A stretch of DNA of 64,000 nt from OLB11 sp044234005 (lineage in GTDB: Bacteria; Bacteroidota; Bacteroidia; Chitinophagales; Chitinophagaceae): assembly GCA_044234005.1 (NCBI GenBank), contig JBIIJE010000001.1:1-64000 (forward strand). Direction: 5' to 3'. How positions within the stretch are numbered: position 1 is the first letter of the stretch; the number at the start of each line of letters is the position of its first letter. This document shows, piece after piece, positions 53,340 through 61,418 of the stretch. The notes beneath the pieces are model-generated. The model searched no databases. It had not been told where the DNA came from and worked only from the letters and a program-made list of their open reading frames with translations. A program made the position numbers and the translations under genes.

Positions 53340-55628
53340 CTACCACGATACTAGATGGTTATTATATAATAACTTTTTTGACTCTTTCAGCAATACCGAT
53401 TCGTAGAGCGGCCTAATTTGTAATTCATCAATATAGGTTGCTGAACTTTTATCATCGTTTATGAAATCCAATATAATATGCTTTATATCTACACTAGGTT
53501 TTAATATTTCATGAATATGAACCCAAAAACCTTGATTATCATTGAGACTTCTATTAAATAATATATCATGATTCTCAACCCGATTCAAAGCGCTGTCAAA
53601 CAACTCGATATAAAAATGAGGCATGCGGTAATCGACATCATTTACTTTGACCCATACTGAAAGTTCATAGCTTGAGTCTTTCATTAATTGAATTTCTTCA
53701 TTCAGCAAATTTAGTTCCGGAATATTTAAAGTTGCTTGAGCCCCTTTGCCGAAAATTTTTTCTTCTGAATTCTTTTCTTCAAATGAGCGATGTACGAGTA
53801 ATGTGTTGGCTTGAGGGGCAGCAAGTTTAAGCGAATCTTTCAATCGACTTTCGTATTGCATTAAATTCTCCCATGATAATGAAAAGCATGAAATGCCTTT
53901 GATATTTGTCAAATATCGAGCATGTTGAAAAAGGTATTTTTCATCTGGCGACAATGCACTACTGTCTTGATATATCAAAAGAAGATTTTTTTTGTTGAGT
54001 AAAGAACCGAATTGCGACTTGTCTGATAAAGGACCTCCAGTTAAACGCATTAATGAAAAACTTTGAGACCATGAACTTCTTGATAAATGGGTATTTACAA
54101 TAGGTAAGCCTGTTGCTAAGGAGAATTGAAATGAAGCATCAATAATAAACCCAGATTGTCCATATCCAACTTTTTCAGAACCAATACAGAAAAATGGAAA
54201 CCCCGCAATCGCTTGATGATTGTTGATTTCTTTGTTCAAATCTTTACTAAGTTGAACACTATCTATGTAGTTTGTGAATGCTTCATAATCTTTGCTTGAA
54301 GTATCCGATCTTTTTTGAATAATTTTTCCATATCCAAACATTTCTATGGTGGAAACACCTAATAATAGGATTGCTACAAAACTCATTTCTACATATTTAA
54401 ACTGACTCTTCAAACTGCTGAATATCTTATGCACACCAATTACCATACTTATTGAAGTTAGAAAATAAAAGATGACACTAAATCTACCTAAACTTCGAAA
54501 TTGTTTCATCATAGGCACAGTATCTATAGAGTTTTCGAAACCCCAAATAAAAGGAACTCCCATACTAAATAGTAAACATAAGAACCCTGCGAGCATCATC
54601 TGTTTTTGTGCGTCTTCGAATACCGGAATTTCCATTTTTAAACAACGATTTGTCAGCTTTAATATTATCAAGAGTATAATCCAAACACAAAAAAACACAT
54701 TTAATATTCCAATGTAACCGTAACCTTCACCACCAAATTCAACGGATTCTAAATCGGAGAACAGGATATTTAAAAAGGAACCCAAATCACTTGAATTACT
54801 CGTCAGCACACTCCGCCAATTACTTAGGTAGGAAAGTGTTCCCCAGGGATTCGTTGGTCTGTCCTGAATAGGATCTGTAAATAAAAGAATAAGCTTGACA
54901 ACAACAAATGCCAAAAATACACTTAAAATAACGCCGTAAGTTTTTAGAAAAGTGGCTTTTAAATTTTTAACATTAAATAATAAAGTAGCAAACCATAAAC
55001 TAGCAATTAAAAATGCACCAATCGCGAAATTATAGAAATGCAGAAATGCAATACTTACCAATACGAGTATAATTCCTAGCAAAATAGTTTTACGATTTTG
55101 CTCGAAATACGCATAAAAAAGCAATATCAGCAAGGGTATGTAAAATGTATAACTCAGACCAAAGTGCCCGAAAACTCGGAGGATATTCGGCGAAAAAAAG
55201 GTAATAACAACTGCTGCAATAGAGCTTATCCACGGATTTACTTTGAGTTTGTTGAGTAACATAAAAGTAAATATGGAACTTAATAAAAAACTCAAAATCA
55301 GTATAAGGTTCATGATGCCAAGTAATGTCGGTATTTGAAAATGTAATACTTGATTTAAGTAACTTAATGGAACAGATAATAAAGGTTGATTATCTGTAAA
55401 TGTGACATGCTCTCCATAAGGATAATTCATGCCTTCGAACCAAATACCTTTACCATAAAATGTATGATATAAGAAAGTAAAATAATTTTTAAACCCATCT
55501 CCGTTTGCACCAATCATGGCTGCTGTAGGTTGCATTAAAACATTTCGAAATAAATACCATGCAAAGCTTGCACTGAGGCAAATATGAAACCAAAAATGAG
55601 GGGTAAATCGAGCAAATTGCTTTCTCAT
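53340..55628 (-). CDS. Large polytopic membrane protein, GT-C-like with C-terminal beta domain
   Basis: This 762-residue protein has about 11 hydrophobic segments in the first 430 residues. The first periplasmic loop has an acidic motif (MIGANGDGFKNYFTF) and NYPYGEHVTFTDNQPLLSVP, as in GT-C glycosyltransferases that use lipid-linked sugars. Residues about 580-740 look like a jelly-roll carbohydrate-binding domain (SYELSVWVKVNDVDYRMPHF). I infer a periplasmic sugar or mannosyl transferase. It diverges from a DPM1-like gene that could make its lipid-linked donor. The precise family is not recognised. Confidence 0.6.
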   Translation of the reverse strand: MRKQFARFTPHFWFHICLSASFAWYLFRNVLMQPTAAMIGANGDGFKNYFTFLYHTFYGKGIWFEGMNYPYGEHVTFTDNQPLLSVPLSYLNQVLHFQIPTLLGIMNLILILSFLLSSIFTFMLLNKLKVNPWISSIAAVVITFFSPNILRVFGHFGLSYTFYIPLLILLFYAYFEQNRKTILLGIILVLVSIAFLHFYNFAIGAFLIASLWFATLLFNVKNLKATFLKTYGVILSVFLAFVVVKLILLFTDPIQDRPTNPWGTLSYLSNWRSVLTSNSSDLGSFLNILFSDLESVEFGGEGYGYIGILNVFFCVWIILLIILKLTNRCLKMEIPVFEDAQKQMMLAGFLCLLFSMGVPFIWGFENSIDTVPMMKQFRSLGRFSVIFYFLTSISMVIGVHKIFSSLKSQFKYVEMSFVAILLLGVSTIEMFGYGKIIQKRSDTSSKDYEAFTNYIDSVQLSKDLNKEINNHQAIAGFPFFCIGSEKVGYGQSGFIIDASFQFSLATGLPIVNTHLSRSSWSQSFSLMRLTGGPLSDKSQFGSLLNKKNLLLIYQDSSALSPDEKYLFQHARYLTNIKGISCFSLSWENLMQYESRLKDSLKLAAPQANTLLVHRSFEEKNSEEKIFGKGAQATLNIPELNLLNEEIQLMKDSSYELSVWVKVNDVDYRMPHFYIELFDSALNRVENHDILFNRSLNDNQGFWVHIHEILKPSVDIKHIILDFINDDKSSATYIDELQIRPLYESVLLKESKKLLYNNHLVSW

Positions 55629-55777
55629 AAAAGACTAAAACTATTATTAAATGGACGGTTTGCAAAATATTTTCTTCTTAAAGGTATTTTATTTTCATCC
55701 CAATTAATCATACAGAAGTTCGAAAAAAATAGACTATTTTAATTCGAGATATATTCACAGCCCTTCAAGGAATTAGC

Positions 55778-55785
55778 TATTTTCG
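55778..55785 (+). promoter_or_regulatory. TATTTTCG box before the DPM1-like gene
   Basis: The sequence differs from TAnnTTTG at one base and lies 14 bases before the TTG start. It supports transcription starting close to this codon. Confidence 0.3.
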
Positions 55786-55799
55786 CCAAAAAATACTTC

Positions 55800-56510
55800 T
55801 TGTCTCAAAAATCTCTTGCTATTGTTGTTCCTGTTTATAGACCTATGATACTTTGGCAAGCTAACTTATACAATCATTTTCAAGCCTTAGCCGAATCTCT
55901 TCATGAATTTTCAGTAAAGCTTTACATCACGATAGATGGTGGATTTACCCAACAAGAACTTCTAGAGACAAACGCATTCTTTGAAGCCATTCCGAATGTA
56001 AATTGCCTAAGCTATTCTGAAAATATGGGAAAAGGATTTGCACTAAGAAAAGGTATTGCGGCCGCGCAAGAAGATTATATTGTATATACAGATATTGATT
56101 TGCCCTACACACAAGAGTCAATGTTGGCTATTATTGAATCGCTTGCAGTAAATGATGTTACCATTGGCATTAAAAACAAAGATTATTATAAACATTTACC
56201 AACTTATAGAGTTGTAATTTCGAAAATATTAAGAAGTATGATTGGTTTTTGCTTCCCAAAATTGATTACTTCTGATACTCAATGCGGACTGAAAGGTATG
56301 CGAAGATCAGTAAAAGAGCTTTTTTTAAAGACCACAATTAATCGATACTTATTTGATTTAGAATTTGTTTACTATGTTTCTAAATCAAATTTTTCTGCTA
56401 CAACCATTCCTGTTCAATTACGCGAGGGTATTGAATTTAGAAATATAAACAAGTCTATTTTATTACAAGAACTTTATAATTTTGCGCGAATTTTAATGCA
56501 TAAGAATTAA
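55800..56510 (+). CDS. DPM1-like glycosyltransferase family 2
   Basis: This 236-residue GT-A enzyme resembles dolichol/polyprenyl-phosphate mannose or glucose synthases. It has the nucleotide-binding strand LAIVVPVYRP, GKGFALRKGIAAAQEDYIVY, the metal motif in YTDIDLPYT and the DTQCGLKGMRR segment typical of the family. No ATG is available upstream; the TTG at 55800 puts the first strand at the usual distance from the N-terminus. It probably charges undecaprenyl phosphate with a hexose for the GT-C-like protein transcribed divergently. Confidence 0.82.
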   Translation: MSQKSLAIVVPVYRPMILWQANLYNHFQALAESLHEFSVKLYITIDGGFTQQELLETNAFFEAIPNVNCLSYSENMGKGFALRKGIAAAQEDYIVYTDIDLPYTQESMLAIIESLAVNDVTIGIKNKDYYKHLPTYRVVISKILRSMIGFCFPKLITSDTQCGLKGMRRSVKELFLKTTINRYLFDLEFVYYVSKSNFSATTIPVQLREGIEFRNINKSILLQELYNFARILMHKN

Positions 56511-56697
56511 CTATTTGAGGAATTAAAACCTTAAACCATCATCCTATTTTTTTCTACATTATAATAGTATAGATGGTTTTACCTCCCTCTCGATTTTCAA
56601 TTGTTTAGCAAATAAGGTATTAGGCAGAAGGTGCATAAATAAACTTTAACACAAGTATATAGATTATACTCTTTCGAATTGAATAGTACATAGTTTT

Positions 56698-58596
56698 CTA
56701 TAGCTTCTTAAAGGTAATCGATTCCTTATAAGCTTTGTTCAATTGCTTAATAAACTTATTCCATGACTCGAATTGAGCTGGTTTTAACTCGAGTTCAGTT
56801 AAGTCTAAATATATTCTTTGTTTGCAAATTATATCTTGGCCCGATTGCGAGTAGTTGATACTTGCACCAAATCCATCTTGTTTCAAATCAACATTTTCTG
56901 GCAAATAGGCTACCTTATAATTCTCTGGAACACTTAATTGATAAGTGATTTCATGCATACTATTATATTGAAACGAATAGGGTATTGTTCTATTGGGTTC
57001 TTTGATATACGAGTTACTTAATGTTCTATCCATTAATACATTCACGTAAATTTCATCATCCACTTCTTTGGCAAAATCAGCAATGCTAAAATCCACGCGA
57101 TAGTTTACTTCTCGATTAGGGGTTGCTTTTTCAACTACAAATTTTTCAAGTGCCGCATTGTTGCTTATGCTTTTAATGATGCCTTTTCCAAATTCTTGTC
57201 TGTCATTTTCAGAAACGTATAATAATTGGTTGGAAATATTATTCGCTAACAAGCCGGTATATTTAGTTTCTGTCGTTATCGTTGCTTTCGTTTTATCAAG
57301 TCTAATCTTATTTACTTCTTGAAACATGTTCTTCTCGGCCTTTACAACAGGTACCATTACAAGTTCATATTCAGTATCGTTTTTATAAATCATCACTTGT
57401 TTTCCTTGGATATGATCAGAAGGTAAATCATAAAATCCATTAGGATCTGTTGCATCTAAAAAATACCATTTCCCATCTAAATTTACTGAAGCTATCATAT
57501 GGTTATCAGTATTCTTGAGTGGAACTTCTGAATAAGTATAAGGTATTCGTCGAGTACCTAACCAAGTTAAATAAGCAGGCACTTTGACCGCTCGCAATAA
57601 TGCAAATTGCAAACTGCTCATATCTTTACAATCACCGTACCTTCTGGCACAGACTAAATCAGCTTCACGCGGAATAATCCCTTCCATGCCATTTTCAAAT
57701 GCTACATAACGTATATTTTGCTTCACCCAATCATAAATTCGTATTACTTTTTCTCTATCATTGGTGCAACCTTTCACGATTGAATCGGCCAAGGCCTGGA
57801 TGCGGTCGCTTGGTTTTTTGTTTACATGTTTTATATTTTTTACATACCAATTAAATAAATCTCGTGGGGTCTTGCTTACAGTAAATACTTTCCCTCTTGC
57901 TCTGTACTCATCAATCTTATATAATACATGGGGTGTATATGCCATTCGAGCGGGTGGGTTATCAATTGGTTTTTGCTCTTCGATATCTTTCGCTGTCCAT
58001 GTGTAAATCGTTTCATTTCGTTTTACTTCCTTCTCAAATTTAAAAGTTGTAGGTAAAATATTTTTTTCTATCAAAGAGATTGTTACTTCTTCGGGCACGA
58101 TTAATTCATACCTACGTTCTTGAACTGGCATATAAAATGAGAATGAGAAAGGATCTGTAAAATGTGCTTCTTGCGTGGATGTCGTATATTTTACATGAGC
58201 CTCCGAGCCTACTGTTAAACCCAAAAAAGTAATATTAATTTCTTTCTCATCATCATAAAAAACAGAATTACTTTTGGCATTATTCATCTTGAAATCTTTA
58301 ATTTCAATCGTTTTCATTTTGCCATTCGGCTGTGGATTTTTTGTAAATACTTCTATGTCATCCAACTTTTCAAACGATGAAATGTAAACTGAATAATCAT
58401 GATAAAGAGAAATCGATTTTTCGTCATTGAATTTAAAAATGATTTCGCAGGTAGTAGTTACTTTAGGCGTTGTGTCTTTGATGTTGATTTCGGTTCGCTG
58501 TAAATAATAAGATACAAAGGCACTTGACTTGTTGATGCTAGCAAAAGTTATAGAATTAATTAATAAAATGAAGCAAAGTGAGATTAGGTATTTCAT
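56698..58596 (-). CDS. DUF3857 / transglutaminase-like exported protein
   Basis: This 632-residue protein starts with a signal peptide (LISLCFILLINSITFA), then a DUF3857-type beta domain, then a transglutaminase-like core with Cys in RRYGDCKDMSSLQFALLRA, His in NTDNHMIASVNL and Asp in WYFLDATDPNG, and a C-terminal beta domain. The triad suggests a cysteine protease or transglutaminase fold acting in the periplasm. The physiological substrate of these Bacteroidota proteins is unknown. Confidence 0.85.
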   Translation of the reverse strand: MKYLISLCFILLINSITFASINKSSAFVSYYLQRTEINIKDTTPKVTTTCEIIFKFNDEKSISLYHDYSVYISSFEKLDDIEVFTKNPQPNGKMKTIEIKDFKMNNAKSNSVFYDDEKEINITFLGLTVGSEAHVKYTTSTQEAHFTDPFSFSFYMPVQERRYELIVPEEVTISLIEKNILPTTFKFEKEVKRNETIYTWTAKDIEEQKPIDNPPARMAYTPHVLYKIDEYRARGKVFTVSKTPRDLFNWYVKNIKHVNKKPSDRIQALADSIVKGCTNDREKVIRIYDWVKQNIRYVAFENGMEGIIPREADLVCARRYGDCKDMSSLQFALLRAVKVPAYLTWLGTRRIPYTYSEVPLKNTDNHMIASVNLDGKWYFLDATDPNGFYDLPSDHIQGKQVMIYKNDTEYELVMVPVVKAEKNMFQEVNKIRLDKTKATITTETKYTGLLANNISNQLLYVSENDRQEFGKGIIKSISNNAALEKFVVEKATPNREVNYRVDFSIADFAKEVDDEIYVNVLMDRTLSNSYIKEPNRTIPYSFQYNSMHEITYQLSVPENYKVAYLPENVDLKQDGFGASINYSQSGQDIICKQRIYLDLTELELKPAQFESWNKFIKQLNKAYKESITFKKL

Positions 58597-58754
58597 GTGG
58601 TTTTAAAAAAATGTGTATTTACTGGAAGAATATTAAGAATTAAAATGTTTTTAAAAAAAATAAAGCTTTCTAGCCAAACAAAATTGCAGTAAAAAGATCA
58701 ATATAATAGGAAATACATCTAACAGATTTTGTTATAATAAATGTAAAACACTTA

Positions 58755-58762
58755 TACATTTG
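58755..58762 (+). promoter_or_regulatory. TACATTTG promoter box before the acyltransferase gene
   Basis: This exact TAnnTTTG match ends eight bases before the ATG at 58771. A TTTTG at 58727-58731 could be the -33 element with a long 23-base spacer. The transcript would have almost no leader. Confidence 0.5.
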
Positions 58763-58770
58763 CAAGGCAC

Positions 58771-59634
58771 ATGCTTTTCGCGCTCACTTATGCTTTCCTC
58801 TTTTGTATTTCATTGCTCCCGATGGGCATATTGTATGCATTGTCGGATGCTTTATTTTTTTTGTTGTGCCGTGTGGTAAAATACCGAGTTGCTGTTATTG
58901 ATGAAAATCTGAAACTATCATTTCCAGAAAAACCTGATCATGAGCGCGAGCAGATTAAAATCAATTATTATAAAAATTTATGCGATAGTGTAGTAGAAAC
59001 TATCAAACTTATAACTATTTCAAAAAAGGAATTATCTCGACGTATGTCATGCAATTGGGAGGCTTTTGAGTTGATGACGCAACAAAATAAAAACGGGCAA
59101 GCCTATATGTCACATCAATTTAATTGGGAGTGGGCTACCGTTTTATGCAATTGGCATGCACCACGACGTTTTACAGGTTTGTACATGCCTTTGACGAATA
59201 AAATATTCGATAAAATCTATTACAAAATCCGGAGTAGAAGTGGCACAGATTTGATTCGGGTTCAGGATTCACAAAAGGAAATGGCGCGCGTGCAACAAAG
59301 CAAAATTTTATGGGGTTTCATTGCTGATCAAAATCCAAGTGATCCGAAAAGAGTCTCTTGGAATTTATTTCTTAATAGACAAACCGCTTTTTTCAAAGGA
59401 CCTGAGTTTATTGCCCGACGGTATAATAACTTGGTCTATTTTGGCGAAATTATCAAAACAAAAAGAGGCTATTACCATATTGAAATGAAACTGGCGTTTA
59501 ATAATCCTCAGGATACAAAAGAAGGTGAAATCACCGAAGCTTATGTACGATACCTAGAGGATAGTATCAAACGCCGGCCAGAAAATTGGGTTTGGTCGCA
59601 TCGAAGGTGGAAACATAAACATCCCGTTGAATAA
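58771..59634 (+). CDS. LpxL/HtrB-family lysophospholipid/lipid A acyltransferase
   Basis: This 287-residue membrane-anchored enzyme has an N-terminal hydrophobic region (residues 1-35) and the catalytic HxxxxE motif in SHQFNWEWA (His115, Glu120). The later GFIADQNPSDPKR segment is also characteristic. In lipid A synthesis these proteins add the late secondary acyl chains on the inner membrane. It is monocistronic and separated from nadD by 250 bases. Confidence 0.87.
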   Translation: MLFALTYAFLFCISLLPMGILYALSDALFFLLCRVVKYRVAVIDENLKLSFPEKPDHEREQIKINYYKNLCDSVVETIKLITISKKELSRRMSCNWEAFELMTQQNKNGQAYMSHQFNWEWATVLCNWHAPRRFTGLYMPLTNKIFDKIYYKIRSRSGTDLIRVQDSQKEMARVQQSKILWGFIADQNPSDPKRVSWNLFLNRQTAFFKGPEFIARRYNNLVYFGEIIKTKRGYYHIEMKLAFNNPQDTKEGEITEAYVRYLEDSIKRRPENWVWSHRRWKHKHPVE

Positions 59635-59884
59635 TTCTATTTTAAATATTCTCGACTGAAATTTTATTCCATCTACCCAGCTTCGCGGACCAAATATTTT
59701 TATTAGTTGCAATGGGTAGAGCAAATTTGCTTTCTTATTTTGTTAACATTAATACTAATAGTGTTAAAATTTTCTATAACTTTATTATTGCGGCAAATTA
59801 ATTATAGACAAAATCGATAAATTTGAATTTCTTACTAGTCATTTAGCTACTCATAGCTTTTGCTGGTTTTAAACATCTACAAAC

Positions 59885-60454
59885 ATGAAAATTGGACTCT
59901 ATTTTGGCAGCTTTAATCCTATACATATCGGGCATCTTATTATTGCGAATCATATATTGAATAATTGTGATGTGGATCGAGTTTGGTTTATTGTATCACC
60001 GCAGAACCCTTTGAAAGAAACTTCAAGTTTGCTGAATGAAAAGAGCAGATTCTATCTGACTCAATTGGCTGTAGAAAAACAACCAAAATTCAAAGCGAGT
60101 AATATTGAGTTTTCTTTACCTCGCCCTTCTTATACAATAGATACAATGACTCACTTATCTGAAAAATATCCACAACACAATTTTTCAATCATTATGGGTG
60201 GTGATAGTTTTCAGAATTTGCCTAAATGGAAAAACTATAAAAAACTTTTGCAAGATTATAAAATTATTATCTACAATCGACCAGGGTTTCTGATTGATAA
60301 AAGCCTCAGTAACAATATTGAAATTTTAAATGCGCCGCTGTTAGATATTACCTCGACCTATATTCGAAATGCAATTAAAGAAAAAAAATCAATAAAGTAT
60401 TTAGTACTGGAAGAAGTAGAGGAGGAAATTTACAAAAGTGCTTATTATCGATAA
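59885..60454 (+). CDS. nadD: Nicotinate-nucleotide adenylyltransferase
   Basis: NadD joins nicotinate mononucleotide and ATP into deamido-NAD in NAD synthesis. The 189-residue protein begins with the nucleotidyltransferase motif FGSFNPIHIGH (His14, His17 of the HxGH pair) and has IMGGDSFQNLPKWKNY and the C-terminal ITSTYIRNAI motif. Length is normal. It converges with the MORN-like gene. Confidence 0.94.
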   Translation: MKIGLYFGSFNPIHIGHLIIANHILNNCDVDRVWFIVSPQNPLKETSSLLNEKSRFYLTQLAVEKQPKFKASNIEFSLPRPSYTIDTMTHLSEKYPQHNFSIIMGGDSFQNLPKWKNYKKLLQDYKIIIYNRPGFLIDKSLSNNIEILNAPLLDITSTYIRNAIKEKKSIKYLVLEEVEEEIYKSAYYR

Positions 60455-60534
60455 TCATTGAATTCATACTTTAGGAACTGAAGATGATAACAATCTTAGA
60501 TTTAACACAGATTCTCATATTGATTTTTAGCATT

Positions 60535-61344
60535 TTATTTCTTTTTCTTGCTGCTTGAATTGGGTTTTACATATTGCGTGTTTTCAGGAAATTCGGTAAA
60601 TCTAGGTGCTTTTCTAGTTTTGTCCAACATCCAGACATTCACCGGCAGTTCGTTACTTCTATGTGGAAGGCTTTTTTCGCGTTGTTGAATATAGAGGCTA
60701 TCAACCTTAGAATTACTGTGTGTTTCATGCACTATATCATCTACTTGATAAGCAACAATTTTCTCTATTTTTCTTGTCTCCATATTGAAATAAGTCCAAT
60801 TGCCATGCCTAACACTACCCATTTCTGTCGCAATCACCACAGGTTTTTCAATACCTGTAATAGGGTCTTCTACCAAAATGGTATCTAAAAGTTGTGTTGC
60901 CTTTAAGGCCAAAAAATTCCCTATACAAAACAATCTACCTTGCTCGTAATACTTTGCTTCGCCGTCTTTATTCCCAGATTTATATATCTCTTCGGCTGTC
61001 AAATCGCCGTTTAATGTATAGGTTTGCCATTTTCCTACTTTTTTATTGTCTAAATAAGTGCCATACTCCATCAAACCTTCCTCGCCATAGCGCGGCGGGA
61101 TCGTTATGAGCCATTTTCCTTGCCTTCTATTTTTACCATCCAATTTATTAATTGTATCCCCATTATCCATGATTTCATAAGATAGTAGCTCTAATTTTTG
61201 GGTCAAAATATGACTTGCAACGGCAGGGTTTGTTTTAGGTTGTGGTTTCTTTTTTTGCGCATTGGCTATTAATCCTTGAATTGACAAGAGTATAACGAGC
61301 AAACAATGTTTCTTAACAATTAGCTTCACTTTACAATAATACAT
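60535..61344 (-). CDS. Exported MORN-repeat-like (YwqK-type) protein
   Basis: This 269-residue protein has a signal peptide (KKHCLLVILLSIQGLIANA), then MORN-like repeats with the G-x-W/Y and G-G-x-K spacing: RQGKWLITIPPRYGEEGLME, NKKVGKWQTYTLNGDLTAEE, YKSGNKDGEAKYYEQG and RHGNWTYFNMETRK. It ends in a basic tail (KPNSSSKKKK). Relatives are annotated as toxin-antitoxin YwqK-like, but no toxin partner is adjacent. The ATG at 61344 is used; a TTG one codon earlier also exists. Confidence 0.7.
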   Translation of the reverse strand: MYYCKVKLIVKKHCLLVILLSIQGLIANAQKKKPQPKTNPAVASHILTQKLELLSYEIMDNGDTINKLDGKNRRQGKWLITIPPRYGEEGLMEYGTYLDNKKVGKWQTYTLNGDLTAEEIYKSGNKDGEAKYYEQGRLFCIGNFLALKATQLLDTILVEDPITGIEKPVVIATEMGSVRHGNWTYFNMETRKIEKIVAYQVDDIVHETHSNSKVDSLYIQQREKSLPHRSNELPVNVWMLDKTRKAPRFTEFPENTQYVKPNSSSKKKK

Positions 61345-61418
61345 CAATTTGCTATTTTGACCGAAACTTGTCTATTCAGCTGCTAGGACTTATTTTAGCC
61401 CAAAGAACTTTCTCCCCT

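Noticed and set aside
59665..59725. Inverted CTACCCA / TGGGTAG pair between the acyltransferase gene and nadD
   Set aside because: Only seven bases with a loop of nearly 40; easily chance, and no T-tract follows.
60535..61344. Toxin-antitoxin system suggested by YwqK-like repeats
   Set aside because: Signal peptide present and no partner toxin gene adjacent; MORN-like repeats alone do not make an antitoxin.
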